Below the pieces are notes generated by a model. The model searched no databases, was not told the DNA's origin, and saw nothing but the letters and a program-made list of their open reading frames with translations. 64,000 bases of DNA, from positions 1,488,001 through 1,552,000 of the forward strand of contig JAGTXZ010000024.1 of NCBI GenBank assembly GCA_018398575.1, written 5' to 3'. Numbering within the stretch: position 1 is the stretch's first letter; the number at the start of each line of letters is the position of its first letter. The DNA is from Ampelomyces quisqualis. Its lineage: Eukaryota; Ascomycota; Dothideomycetes; Pleosporales; Phaeosphaeriaceae. Shown here one piece after another: positions 10,348-23,100 of this stretch. Position numbers and translations under genes: made by a program.

Positions 10348-11787
10348 TCATCTAGCAACTGCCTTCTTTTCGACTCCAAGCCACATGTGCTTACCAGTCG
10401 CGACAACCTCGACATAATCTCCAACGCTTACCAATCCATCTGCCAGCGGCGTAACCTGCATGCCCAAACAAGGGTTCTTGTTACCCTCGTCAATGATCCT
10501 GTACTTCCTCAATGTCGAAAACGGCTCATTTGGATCTGCTATGCCAGTCTTGGGGTCCACGTTGGGTAGTTTGCAGCGCGTGGTGCGGCACGAGATGTGC
10601 ATGTCAAGGGATGTGTTAGAAGAAGATTTTCGAGGTGGGGAGATGCGAGCTCTGGTCCAGTCGTCTTCATGAAAAGCTGGTGGGCCGGTAATGTAGATGT
10701 TTGCGCGGAAGCGCAGGGCGTCCAGAAGAGGAGCTTGCATGCTATAAGGGCCCGATCGCCGAGGGAGTTTATTGGCTACATCGTGGACCGAGGCCAGGTT
10801 CAAGATGTGCACGGGGTACTGGTCAAGGATTAGTTCTCTATTTTAGATCAAATGATCATGTGGTATAGGTTGAAAGATAATGCGTACCGAATCCTGCATG
10901 CCGATAGCGGTTTGGAAACCAAACTCCTCCTTCTTTGGCGCGTTCTTCATGACTTCACGAGGCTGCGCGGGATCGATTCTGAATAGAGCAATAGGATTGG
11001 AAGTACCGAGCGTATACCTCAGCTTAGCCAGAATCTCGGGGTCAATCTCTGCGCTCAGGTCCAACGCAATCGGGGAGTCCTTCCAGATGTTCAATTTCTG
11101 GCTCTTGCACCCCTTGCTCTTCATGCGGTCCTTGGGCGGGTTGAAGGGTATGTGAAACTCCAACATGGGCTCTGTACGCTTTGCCAGCTTTGCTGCGAGG
11201 ATTTTGCCGTAGTTCTTGAGGCCTTGGAAGGTAAAGTCGGTGTCTGGAGAGAAGGGAAATCGCACAAGCACACAGCCTTCACTCCTGACCCACTCTCCAT
11301 CGTCTCGGTAGCCAGGCGCTGCCGGGTCAGGGATCCAGACTTCGGTTTCGACTTTGACAAGGCGCGGGAACTTGCGCATCGACATGAATTGCCATTCGCT
11401 GGTAACTTTGCCCTCTGGAGACGGCAGGCTGGTGACATATTGTCCAAGGCAGAATTTGCGGTCGTACTTGAGCCCTGTACCAAGGACTTCGCTTTGCTCC
11501 AGCTCGACTGGAGCACATGACTTCAAGGGGTAAACGAAGATGGCCTTGACAGTCCATGGGTTCCCCGGCGTTCGAGTACCGCCCCGCGAATACAGCTTCG
11601 AGTACTGGTCCTCGAGGTTGCTGCGGCCCTTGATTCCGAGCTTGCGGCATCCTGGTGGTGGTGGCAGAGGGGTGTCATGCTGTGAGAGCGCGAGGACCAG
11701 GAGAAGGATGAAGGGGACGAGCGTGACCAGGACGGTGGTTATGAGCACAGTGGGCGACGTGCTGCCGCTGGTGTTATTGGAAGCCAT
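10348..11787 (-). CDS. MOSC-domain molybdenum-cofactor protein with N-terminal membrane anchor (mARC-like)
   Basis: Two exons, 11787-10888 and 10818-10348, joined in phase across a 69-nt intron, giving 456 residues. A single hydrophobic segment (about residues 13-37) is followed by the MOSC N-terminal beta-barrel (KAIFVYPLKSC, then LKYDRKFCLG) and the MOSC domain, with its conserved Cys in SCRTTRCKLPNVDPKTG, the expected molybdenum ligand region, and the C-terminal GDYVEVV. The family includes the amidoxime-reducing component mARC and bacterial YcbX/YiiM, which reduce N-hydroxylated compounds; fungal members are anchored in mitochondrial or other membranes. The start at 11787 was chosen because it directly precedes the anchor; the open frame extends upstream without family features. 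Divergent from the Rad51-like gene, starts 324 bases apart. Confidence 0.9.
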
Positions 11788-12110
11788 GCTGGCACGTGCT
11801 TTGTCGAGTCGGCCGAGTTGAAGTTGTCGAGCTTGGAGAAGACACGATTGCCCAGGAGCTAGGCAGCCATGGACCTTCCTAATTGAGACGGAGTGAAGCG
11901 TGCGCGTTCGCTTGTGTCTCGGTGGTGGGAAGGACTCGAAGGAGTGCAGAGGGCGCGAGTCATGCATGGCGGCGGCTGGTGGGTCGCCTGCTCGCATGAC
12001 GTCACGTGTCCGACATTGTTTGCCGGTGCAGCGTCCACGCCGGTTCCTTCACCACCAACGCGTCGCCGGAACGCCAGGTCACGAGACCAGTTCCCGTGAC
12101 CGACGGCACC
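11788..12110. promoter_or_regulatory. Shared 5' region of the MOSC and Rad51-like genes
   Basis: 323 bases between two divergent start codons. It must hold both promoters. TGACGTCACGTG at 11998-12009 combines a CRE-like TGACGTCA core with an overlapping CACGTG E-box-like core. This is a plausible bZIP or bHLH site, by sequence only. Confidence 0.45.
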
Positions 12111-13616
12111 ATGTCCAGCCAGGAGGCGCCGCAGCCTCCGTCCTCGTCCCGTACGTGTACACGCCCCACCATGGCCGCCCCCTCGCAGGGTCTAATTCCT
12201 GCGCAGACAGACTGCCCACCGTCTCAGCCTCGCAGGCCCTCGACAGGCTCCATGCCCGCGGCGCACGCACCGTGCCGACGGGCATCGCCCAGCTCGACAG
12301 GCTCCTCGCGCCTCCGCGTCTTCCGGGCCATGTCGTCGCGGGCGGGTACATGCGCGGCAAGGTGACGGACGTCGTCGGCCCGCCCGGAGCCGGGAAGACG
12401 GCCTTTGGGTAACCGGCGTCTCCCCACCATGTGCAGAGACGGGCTGGAGCTGACATGTTCCCAGCGTGCAGGCCGCCGTGAATGCGCTGCGCGAGGGTCG
12501 CCATGTCGTCTGGATTGGTGAGTCCCCGCCCCCGGGCCCGCGGAGCTCGGCGCTCCCAGATTGCCTCGACGGTGGGCTGACTGCCCGCAGACGCTGCATG
12601 TGCGCCCTTGGTGCCCCAGCGCCTTCTGCACGCCTTCTCTGCACCCCGGGACGCGTCCCCACCGCACAGCGGCGCGGCTGCTGCTTCCCCGCCGCACGAA
12701 GCCCCCCGAGCGCAGGTCAGCAGCCGCTTCCACCACATGGCTGCGCCCACGCTGGCACACGTCCTGGCGCTCTTCATGCACTCGCCCGCTTCATTCCCCC
12801 CACACAACGCGAGTCTCGTCGTGATAGACTCGCTCTCAACCCTGATCGACAACGCATATCCTCGCAGCGTCGAGGGCAAGAACAGGACTGACCACACGCG
12901 GTGGGCCGCCGGTCGCAGGGCCGCCGTGATCAACGAGCTCATGTCCACATTCACAAAATTCGCCGCCCTGCACGACGTTGCGCTGCTTCTCACGTGTCAA
13001 ACAACTACCCGCATGCGCGGTACTGCCAGAGCTCTGCTGGTGCCGGCCATATCAGGCACCGAGTGGGAGAACGGCGTGTCTACTCGTCTGGTCCTGTTCC
13101 GCGACTGGGTACGCCAAGGCAAAGCAAAGGACACGGCCGACTTGGATAGATTGCGCAAAGCCCGGTTTGCAGGCCTAGTCAAGGTGAATGGCGTCGCTCT
13201 TGCGGATGAGGGCGGCGTCGGCAGCGTCGCGTCGTTCGCAATCGAGAACGTAAGTCAATCTATCGCCCGCAGGACCTACAGAATCGGACATGTTCGGACT
13301 GCATCCTGTACCACGAGCCTTCCCTAACACAACCCAGTCCGGGCTTTGCGACATCAGTGTCACTGCAGACGATATAGCAGCATCCATCGTCGTTCCCACG
13401 CAGACACGACCGCCCAAGAGGCCCTTCGCCGAAGTCGATGAAGATGCAGGCGAAGAACCCACTTCCGATGAAGTTTACGGGTGGGGGATAGAGGACGACG
13501 AGGTCGCTGCTGAGGGCCTCCTGATAGATGATGCATCTGTCTCTGGCCCTCGAGACGCTGCCCAACTCGAACCAACAGGACGCAGCAACAAAATGACGCG
13601 CCCCTCGACCCTTTGA
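12111..13616 (+). CDS. Rad51-family RecA-like ATPase (Rad55/Rhp55-type paralogue)
   Basis: Five exons: 12111-12150, 12207-12408, 12465-12517, 12591-13249 and 13338-13616. All are in phase and give 410 residues. The protein has VPTGIAQLDRLL, the usual lead-in of the RecA core, Walker A GPPGAGKTAFG (split by intron 2), VVWID after beta-strand 3, Walker B VVIDSLSTL, and a motif-3-like QTTTRMR. TRLVLFRDWV and a FAI strand follow. An acidic C-terminal tail of about 90 residues (FAEVDEDAGEEP...) ends the protein. Such proteins act as mediators that help Rad51 filaments form during homologous recombination. Assignment to the Rad55 branch, not Rad57 or Xrcc2, is inference. A loop of about 40 residues rich in Pro, Ala and Ser after strand 3 is longer than usual. 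Confidence 0.8.
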
Positions 13617-16600
13617 TTGCTTGAACATGTGAACGGTGCTTATCGGGACATTCTGCTGACACCCAGGGTAAGCTCGTATGTCTCTCATTATACGAGGTAC
13701 TCCAGCTGACGAAAATTCCAGTCCAGTGGACCATCTTGCTTCCAGACCGATGACAGGGGTGCCATGGCCTATAGCACACCCTTATATTCACCCATGTGGG
13801 GTGCCCCAGAACATCCCGGGACGACCTCCCACACCTCACACCAACTAACGATTCGCATGCCTCATTCTCTACGAGTGCCCCCATATCAGCATGATCCAAG
13901 GTCTCCAAGGACCAATGATACAGCCATTGTGGGCTCTTTTCGCGGCAATTATCCAACCGAAAGAGAGCGAGTCTCCTCACCTCTTCTTTCCCCCGCACTT
14001 GACATGTTGGTTCTCATTTCGCCACACTATCTAGCGATATGCTCAGCGGCCCGAACCAAAAAGCAAACAAATCATGCTTTTCCTCCAATCATCGGCAACA
14101 CATGCATCTGACACCCTGGGGTTTGGGGCATCCTCCTGCAGACAAGGTTAGGGGAGCGCCCCCGGAACCAGCGCCCCGGTACCGCCTGACCGGCAAAATT
14201 GTTGCATCTTTCGCACGCCATGGCTGCTGGGGGTCCCAAATGGTCCAAGCGGGGTGAATGGCATGGCCAAGCGTGGGGTGAGAAAAGCAAATTTGCTCAA
14301 GAAGCGCTCCTGTGACGGCTATTCTTGAGCAAAGGTGAGGCATCCCTCCAGCTGATAGGAGAGCACCGTGAGGAAGCTAGCTGCGACGGTCCGGTATCGC
14401 GACGATGTTCGCCACTTACCTACAACAGTGCATCTTTTGGACCCTTGGCTTTGCAAGCAGGCGCAATCATGCTCCAGTCTAGACTCCAAGTCGCAGATCT
14501 TGACACTGATGGACCGCTCCTTTTGGCTTTCCGGTAGGTACTACGCTCTCTTCTCGCGCGAAGCGCGCACTTGGTTGTGACAAGTCTTCTGGCACCTCGC
14601 GCATCACCGCCCCCAGGCTGCATGAGCACGACAAGTCGCGGGATGTTTCAAGCGTTAGGTACAAAACTCTGCGGGATACATGTTAAAGCAGCGAGACCAA
14701 CTGTATAGCGCCGGCTCGACGTTCCCCCCTGCCGTTGCTCCTGAGTCCTGCCTCGTACCAAGTCGGTCACAGAGGCTGGATCAGCCTCATCCTCGTGCCA
14801 ATGGTACCGGTCCAGTATCGCGTCTCGTTCTCTTACTGTTTTCACATCAGCAACAATCAAAATGGAAGGGAAAGGTGGCGATGTCGGGAAAATCAAGCTG
14901 GCTGCAAAACTAAAGACATGTGGATAGTCGAGGATGATGCGAAGAGTGCTTTTGCTTACGATATGGTCGATCTACACTGCGAGATGAAGTCTCTCGACCA
15001 TCAAAGTATTTTCGATGAACGTTCTCCATCACAGCGCTTCATAACATGCAACACCGATAGCAGCTCCACTGCATATATCGCGCACCCACAAGACATGCTG
15101 AAGAGGGTCGCAGAACTTGATGACTTTCAGATGCAACACGACTAAGCTGCAAGCTCGCCACACTTTGAGCGAAACTATACGACCATGGCTTGCGGCTTAC
15201 TACATGGAGTCGAGGTGCAACCACGAGCTCGATGGTCGTTGTTCGCAAAACAGTGCCTCTATACTCCGTACTGTCAGCGCTTCATGTACCCGCCGTAGTC
15301 ACTATATGAGAGACGTAATATGTAGGCTGTAAAGCGCGTGGACATGTACATTGTGTTTCGTACCCATGCGTGTGTAATGCGTAGGCTAATACCTCGCTGC
15401 ACGTTCCACGACATCGGAAGATGCATCTTGCTCACAGAGGATACGACATGGACATCATCCTGCCCCAGGGAGCTTTGATGCCATCTTTTCCTGAGAGCGT
15501 GGCCAGTGTTTAGAACAGTTTTAACCGAGGGGGGGATGGGTCGATTAATCCGGGCGTCAGGCGCGGAGACGGACAAGAGTTGCGCGGGGTGGGTGAGGGA
15601 AAGCGTGTTTCACATGTGATGGAGTGTTGGTGGATGCACTTTTGCACCCCAAGGACGATTAGTCCTTTCATCTCATGCGTCGACCGCCCTTTTTGTCCGG
15701 GAAAGCGAGCCCGAGCGGGGACGTTGACCCATGTTGTACATTTCCTGCCAAGGCGCAGAAGTGTACATGCGCCGTCTGACGGCTCAAGCAAGTGTGTTTA
15801 GTCCATCTTGTTTGGCGTGTTGAACAGCGTTATGACTCGGGTTTGTCCGGGGGGATAGTAGGCAGATTGGCGAAGCAGCGAGCTCGCACGACGCACGTGT
15901 AGATTGATTGACAGGGGGGGGGGGATGATATGGAGGCTGGGGAGTAGTGCGCAGAGATGAGAGATACATAGTAGCAACGACGACGTGGTGTGTGCTGGGC
16001 CGATGATAAAGTTCTGACATTGCTATGGAAAACCGCGAGGATGGCACCGCAGCGAAAGCCGCTGCGTCGTCAGGGCCCAATCATGACCTTCTCAACAAAG
16101 AATGTCGACCTTTGCAGTCATCGGGTAGACGGAGATTCCCCCATGTTGCAGTTGTTGAGGAGTGCCAACTTCAAGACCGACATATGACACTTGGCCGCAG
16201 ATCTGACCGCGGGTTCATTCAGTGCATGCAGGGTACGGGACATATACATATGACGGTTGAAAGTACCTGATCTGCAAAATAGATTGGAGGCACGACTGCG
16301 AACCTGGACACGCTTCGCTTCTCGGCTCGGATTCCAGCGATCTGGCTCCCCATAGTGGACAATGCTGCACAAGATGCTGCGCGCGCGCCTTGTGTGCATC
16401 ATCGCAGCACTGCAGCAGCAGCAGGCTGTGGATTGAATCGTGCTAATACTTGCAGCTCAACAAGGTACTTTGGACTCTGGAAGGCATGTCCAGCAATTTT
16501 TCCGTGGGCAGACGGCAAGTGCCGCTGCAAGAGAACGGGCGACGAACATGGACCGCCGCCAGGATCAGCATGAAATCCTTCTCTCGCCCTTGGGTGCCGG

Positions 16601-18776
16601 GTGCAGTGAAGGCGGAGCAGGCCTCTGCTGCGCGCTAGGACTTGCTCATCATCCATTTTTCCTGTCCCAAGTGCTTTCGATCGGGAGAATAGGCGACGAA
16701 GCTACTGGGGCGGGTAAGCGTTTCTCTACAGGTGCCGCAGGACACATGTGAATAAAAATCCTTTTCACGCGGCGGATTCGTACCTGCATTATTGGGAGAT
16801 TTCTTCTACCAGCAGGATTCGAGACGGCCCCTTGAATGGCGCATTATCTCTGGAGAATCTTGAGCACTTGCCTCGACCGTCGACGCGACGCATGCTTTTG
16901 GATGGGTGCGGCACGGGCGCAGTCTCTCTCGCCTCCAATCTTCTCCTGCAACACCCTTGATGCTAGTCTAGGGGGCAAAAGTGCGAGGTGGTGGAAGTGC
17001 GGAGAAAACATCTAGAAGGCCGCTAGACGGTGCTGAGTAAGCGCTTTGTGCCTGCGACCAACAAAGCCGCACAAACATGGTATCTTACTACCTTTGTCTC
17101 TGCACAGAATAATGCAAGCGGCTGTAGAGTTCCGGCCCGGAGCGGCTGGATGATGACTCTGCTAGCTGTATTGGACATGTGGGGAGCGCGTGTTTTGCTT
17201 ATCGCGCGCTGACTCTTTGTGTTTGAGCACGAAATGTTAGTGGGCACAATGTTAGTAGTGTTGGGCGCAGATTGATAAGGGCTTTGCAGAGATTCCAAAT
17301 GGCGGATGGATGATTCATGTGCCGACAAACATGTGATATTTTTTCGCTCATTCTACGGCAGCGGTACGTTTGTCGGCCGCCCCGTCTCCTTGCAGTCGTT
17401 GAGACACGTGATAGCTCGGCGAAGGCTCCAAGATGCGGCGAGCGACAACTGACGTACCACCTATGCCGGGCCGATTCGAAGATGCAGACCAACCTAGCAT
17501 TGGAGATGGTCATGCCGCCGGCGCAGAGATAGGGAATGTGGAGTAAGGCGCTCCAGTCTGGTGTGCCTATTCTGAAGAGTGCGGTTCGGATTCAGCCAGA
17601 ATAGCCCAAGGCTGCGGCGTGGTTCGGGCTTTGTGAGGGGATAGTCCGAGACACGTAGGCACTGTATCTGACAAAACAAGTGGTCGTGAAAAGCAATGTG
17701 CAAGTCGTGCATCCCGAGCATTTCACTCTCAGTAGTCGCGGCCTTCCGTTTTTGGACGCAGGCGCGTCTGCCCTGCCCGGATTGGCACTAGCGTGGCGAT
17801 GAAACCTTGTCCACAACCTTGCGCTGCACGCACATTATTGCGGAGAAAGCTAAAGTGCGGAGTACGTCCGGAGTATTCGCATCACTACTCCGTACGGAGT
17901 ACTGACACTGCACTGCCTGCTGCTGAGCTTATTGCGTCGTATCACCGTCGCCGCCCCTGCGCCCCTGGATGGGGCATGGAACAAGAATAGCAGCATGCGA
18001 CGCGCGTGTCGAGGCCGCTGCTGGTGTGGTGCCACGAAACAAGGGCAGGTGAGACGCAGTTGCTGTAACTCTCTCCCTCTTCTTCTCACCGCCATGTCTG
18101 CGCGTGGTGCCGCTCGGGATGAGACACGCCGTGCGGGTGCAGTGCCGAGTGTTTGTCGTCATGAGTGGTGCACTCCCCATCACATTCCACTCGGAATCCC
18201 TTGTCTGTCTGTGTCTGCGGGGAAATGAGCTGAACCTGTCCTGGTGTGGAGAAACAGACTGGTCCCAGAGCCTTGGTAGCGACTGCCTTGTTCCCTGCTC
18301 AGTGCTGGTAGTGATTCCCGTCGCATCACCCGACATCACGTCACCCGCGCAAGGATTGTCACCATTTCAACTTTCTCCCAGTGCCCGAGGAATGAGTAGC
18401 GTTGACACGGGGTTTCGATTACGCGCTGAGGTGAGGGAGTCTATCTACCCGTCTGCCTGCCAACAAGCAGCCAGCACCTGCACACCCTAGCTTTAGCAGC
18501 CAGTGAAAACGGAGTGGAATTGATACAAGACTGCGCATCGCAAGGATCCGCGGGGTATTGAAGCGAAACAAAGTCAGCTGTAGGATTCGACTGAGCGAGT
18601 CCTAATCAGACAAAAAGTTACCAGTAGCGAATTCGTCATATGCCGCAAGCATTACCTCTCATTAGCCTGATGTGTCTATCCGGAAAAACCAACGCTGCGC
18701 TAAAAAGAAATAGTAATCACCAAATCTGGTCATGCTTCCCAAACGCCAATGTATGCTATGGGTGAGGAGGGCGACT
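13617..18776. other. 5.2-kb gene-poor region downstream of creA
   Basis: No open frame longer than about 140 codons has family features or a convincing exon join. The base composition is not AT-rich, so this is not a typical RIP-degraded isochore. It contains a G10-type homopolymer near 15914 and copies of the TACGGAGTA motif (15262-15270 and the full palindrome at 17886-17901). It may hold long UTRs or non-coding transcripts, but nothing in the sequence proves it. Confidence 0.5.
17886..17901. repeat. 16-bp perfect palindrome TACTCCGTACGGAGTA
   Basis: Perfect dyad. Its 9-base half (TACGGAGTA or its complement TACTCCGTA) recurs at 15262, 22148, 23309, 28294, 52316 and 56317. The copy at 22148 is nearly full length (TACTCCGTACGGAGCA). 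A related imperfect copy lies just upstream at about 17857-17876. Confidence 0.8.
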
Positions 18777-20123
18777 TTACATGCGATGCGCAAGATCCTC
18801 GCCGGCCAACGAGGGAGCCGAAGACGAATTGCCCGAAGAGAAACCGCTCGTAGGCGGGCCGTTGAGGAGATCTTGTACGGCAACCTTGGGTACTTGCGGA
18901 ACGGGTAGTTTTCGCTGGGCTCCCTCGGACCTTGAGATGATGTCGCCAATCCGTAGACCAGTCGTTTGAGGGGCAACGTAGCGCTCCTCCCGGTCCGTCG
19001 AAGGCTCCATGGGGGCGAGCGCAGGGACAAAGTTCTGATTGAGGCTCAGATGGCGTAGGTGAGGTAGTTGTAGATCGTGGAAGCCGTGGGGTCGAAGACG
19101 TGGCGAATGCGCTGGAGTTGCAAGTGGCGTGTGGTCGGGCGTTGGGCTGGCAGAATCGTGCGAAAAGGTTGGCGAAGGTGGGGCTGTGGACATGGGGGAA
19201 CCTGGTCGTGACTTCTTCGTCATCCTGTGCGCGTACGGGTCGTCGTCCTCGTGGGAATGCGATCTCGACATTGGCTGCGAAGAGTAGGCGTACTGGGAGA
19301 GACCGGGCAGACGGTGGGTGTAAGGATGGTAGCCGCTGGTGATGTGATGTCTGCTAGTGTGCGACTGGTGGCTGGGTCGTTGCTCGAGTCTGGAAGCTGC
19401 GTCGGCAAGCAAGTCCATATTTCTTGAGAGACCGTTGGGGCTGACGCTGTTGCTGCTGGTGTGGCCTCGGTGGCGGTAGGCTGCGAGATCGTTGCCCATG
19501 TTGGGCGAGTAGTTGGAGAAGGAGTGAGGCGGCGAGACATTGGGCGAACCAATGTTGGAGCTGGGAGCACTGTGTGACATGGGCTTGTTGGGAGGTGGCA
19601 TCATGTGGGCGAGGCCAGAGCCGGGTTCCACGAGGCCAGCCTGCACGGCGGCAACAGCAGCCTGGTGGGCTGCAGCATGTTGACCTTTGCCCCGTCTGGA
19701 GTTGGGGTTGCTGTGTATCCTCGAGTGACTGCGGCGTGTTAGCTTTGTCCAAGGGGGGGGCAGAGTCAGGTCGTCGTACCGAGTGAGTTCGTCTGAGCGA
19801 GAGAACCTTTTTGTGCATCCAGGAAAAGTACAAGCATGGGGCTTCTCTCCAGTGTGAGTGCGGATGTGACGAGTCTGGTGCTCCAGGCGGTGGAAGGCCT
19901 TGTCACAAAGAGGGCACTTGTAGGGACGGGGAAGGTCCTGTCGAGGCTCATCGTGGCCCTGGTGGGAGGCGTTCTGGGGGAGAGGAGCGATGAGGCTCAC
20001 GGTGGCAGCAGCCATGGCGGAATGGATGTTGGCGGTTGGCGGTGTGTTTGGGTGCCCGGCCGTCGTCGTCGTGTCGGGATTGAGCAGGTTGTTCAAACCT
20101 AGTTGCGAGGTGGTGGATGACAT
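18777..20123 (-). CDS. creA: Carbon catabolite repressor CreA (two C2H2 zinc fingers)
   Basis: Two exons, 20123-19780 and 19728-18777, joined by a 51-nt intron inside the second finger; 431 residues. Finger 1 is YKCPLCDKAFHRLEHQTRHIRTH and finger 2 is HACTFPGCTKRFSRSDELTR, then HSRIH after the intron; the linker is TGEKP. This pair is diagnostic of the CreA/Mig1 class, which binds SYGGRG sites and shuts down genes for alternative carbon sources in glucose. After the fingers come an Ala-rich stretch (about 145-165), a Ser/Pro/His-rich middle, and a conserved C-terminal region with TGLRIGDIISRSEG and VAVQDLLNGP. The gene is flanked by 3-5 kb without recognised genes on each side. Confidence 0.97.
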   Translation of the reverse strand: MSSTTSQLGLNNLLNPDTTTTAGHPNTPPTANIHSAMAAATVSLIAPLPQNASHQGHDEPRQDLPRPYKCPLCDKAFHRLEHQTRHIRTHTGEKPHACTFPGCTKRFSRSDELTRYDDLTLPPPWTKLTRRSHSRIHSNPNSRRGKGQHAAAHQAAVAAVQAGLVEPGSGLAHMMPPPNKPMSHSAPSSNIGSPNVSPPHSFSNYSPNMGNDLAAYRHRGHTSSNSVSPNGLSRNMDLLADAASRLEQRPSHQSHTSRHHITSGYHPYTHRLPGLSQYAYSSQPMSRSHSHEDDDPYAHRMTKKSRPGSPMSTAPPSPTFSHDSASPTPDHTPLATPAHSPRLRPHGFHDLQLPHLRHLSLNQNFVPALAPMEPSTDREERYVAPQTTGLRIGDIISRSEGAQRKLPVPQVPKVAVQDLLNGPPTSGFSSGNSSSAPSLAGEDLAHRM

Positions 20124-23100
20124 GTGATCTGGTCAGGCGTGGGAAGTCGGGGGACGGGCAAGGGGATGGGGGTCGGGTATATGTATGCAATGGAGAGCGC
20201 AGGGGCGCTAGTCGGGCTGTGTGGGGGTGACGACGAGGGTGCGTGCTGACGCAGACGAGGATCGCTCGGAGCAAGAATTGCAACAAAAGCGGCGCCAAAA
20301 TGGCTAGGCTGCTGTCTAGCGGGGCTGCAAACTTCAAAGGATGACTTCAGACTGACTGTTGCGGAGCCCGCAATCTGGTTCGTGGGCCGACTCGGTCGCG
20401 GTCAAGGTCGGCAAGTGCTGCTTCAGTGGCTGTTGTGAGGCTGTGGTGAGAGGCCAGGGGCCCCGGGGCGCGGGCGTGATAAGAAGGCTTTTGTACTGCC
20501 GTGCTGTGCCTGGGGGACAAACGTCACTGTCTGGGGAAGGACATGTCCATTCACACTTCCTCTCGCGGCTGCTGTTTCGTCACGCAGCTGGTCTCGGCGG
20601 GCATGGCCGTGCAACGACGGGGAAACTGCTGTGTGCCACGGTGACCTTCTTCACCCTCCAGGATGCATGCCACTCTCTCACCGCACCACTGCACATATGC
20701 AAGGCGGACACCATCAGGTCCATCACTGGCTCGTTGCACAGCGCTGACCAACGTGTGCGTTCCACGACAGCACATGTTCTTGGGGGCTTCCACGCCGCCG
20801 CCACTGGCACGACTTGAGCAAGCGGAGAGGCCGGTGGGGACTCGACTACTCGACTCCGGGGTAGTTATTCACTGTACATAAGCGTGGGATAAGCAATGTT
20901 GGTGGCCCAGATTCTGCCGCCTCATCGCACTGTCGCAGTACCGAGTACATACTACATACTCCCCCCGTGCAGAGGTCGTGCTCAGCAGGGATTACGGCCC
21001 GCCTTCTATGCGTCTAGCATCTTGCTCCCGGGTGCTCAGATATGAAGTCGGTGAACCCACGCAGGGCGACCTGTGCCGAGCATCGTCTCCGGCCATGTAT
21101 CCGTACAGCCACCACGACTCAGATTGGCTTGCGCAATGCTGCGGTACGCGCATTGCCTTGAAGCTCCCGTTGACTCTCACCGCACTTGGTTGCGCACATC
21201 TGGCTCCGCTGTTACTATTTTTCTTATCAGTTCTTCTCGAAAATTTTGACACCAATTGCTAGTTTGCCCCGCTGCTGAGGGCCGGCTGGCTCCTTATCCC
21301 GAACAAAAGCCTTGTCCGAGCCGCTCCAAAGTCACAGGCCCGCAAAGCATCATGCTTTGCGCTGCACGTGGAAGGGGGTGTCGGGCACTTTCGGAAGCAG
21401 AAAGAATAATGGGTCTTGCACTGCGACTTGTTAGGTGCTACGCTGGTGGTCGCTTTAGCCCCTTGGAGCAACCCGAGCGACGTGGGATGCAAGGTACCAA
21501 AACTCACGCTTCGCCAGTACAACATCAGAGCAGCATCATACCATTATTGACATTCTTATCATGGCCCAGGAAGCACCCACTGCTCGCTTCACTGAGGAGA
21601 ACGACTACCGGCACGTGACGAACAAGGCCGCCTCGGTGCTCTGTGCCTCTGTCTGCTCGAAATATGGGGCCTGACGTCGGGAAGTGCCTCTGAAACTTCC
21701 ACACTCCATGGTATGTACATGGCTTGCTCAACGAGACCCGCAAGGAAGGTTTGACAACTCGTCGCCTAACATAAATCTGACACCATCGCTCTGCATCGGC
21801 ATGGCCCACCGCGATTCCCCGGCCTCAGGAGTCAGGAGAAGAGGGCGCTGACGCTGATCGCACATGCGGATGCCGATGATTCATGAAGCAGGTTACGCGT
21901 GCCCGGGATGATCGCAGCCTCAGGCTGGCGTCGGCTATTCGCACACAAGCTTTCTCTGGGGCCCCGCACTACCACGGATCGGCCCAATGGTGGCGATCCA
22001 GGAACATCCTCATGTGAGGCTCATCCCCAGGAATGACATCAGGGAGACTAGATTCGCTCGGCTCGGCAAATATGCGTGTCACTGTCCATGGACAGACCAT
22101 GAAACGAGAATATGCCACCCTAACATCTTGGCTCATCTCACAGTGTGTACTCCGTACGGAGCAGGGACGGAGAAATCTCTCTTGTGTTCGTGACGAGGCT
22201 ATTCTTGGCTTTCAGGCACCTTTTGGCATGTTCCACCTGCGAAGCAATGCCAATCGCCTGAGTAGGTAGTCCGGGCAAGTAAGTCTTGTCAGCCGCATAC
22301 CTACTACACTAGCGGAGACAGGTTTCAAAATCTCGAGACGCATGTCAAAAATCGGACAGGGCGCCTCCCGCTGGTGGTGTACCGTAGAGATGCGTGAGAG
22401 AGAGTTGTGCTAGCTAGCGGCCGAAACACAACCGACCACCAGGATCCTTACCTAAGCAAGGCTCAAAGGCAGAGTCCAAGACTTCAAAAAAGCTAGCATT
22501 GGCTGGCAGTACTCCGGCCGCTAGGCTAGCACAACTCTCTCTCTCGCGCATCTCTACTCCATACACCGCACCGTATGCGTCGTCAGCAGCTACACAATCA
22601 TGCAGCTTCTCAAAGCAGATCTTGATTTGTGACCTCTTACACGAGAACCGAGCTATTGTACGCACAACGCACAAACTGGCGCCTGTGGATTTGGTTGGCT
22701 TGGGATCATCTCTTCCACACAGCCGAAATGAAGCAATTGTGCATCCTTGGTCAACCGCCGACGCGGTGCGTACTAGTAGAACACATGTAAGCACTATTCT
22801 TGTAGCATTCGTGAGATGAGCATATTCGTCGCATATCTACTTTTCTCGAATTGCGCAGCCAGTCAATTACGTTTTCCTATCAAGTCTTCTTGCGAGTTCT
22901 CATGGATTCGATTCGTCTTCACGTCCAGCTTTCCAGATAAACAAGGTGGTCTCTGACGATGTGTGCCCTGTCCGGACGAACTCCAAGACTACACATTTGA
23001 CAACGGTTTCGAGTACATTAGGGTAGGGCTACTACGCGCGGTTTCCGACGCATACATCTGGTGCATCGCGAGCTACCATGGTGCATCCACTCGAATCCCT

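Noticed and set aside
12079..12993. 304-codon open frame on the - strand
   Set aside because: Antisense to the Rad51-like gene; Arg/Ala/Gly-rich composition typical of a shadow frame.
14735..15145. 136-codon + strand frame in the gene-poor region
   Set aside because: No signal peptide, domain or family pattern, and several other frames of similar length overlap it.
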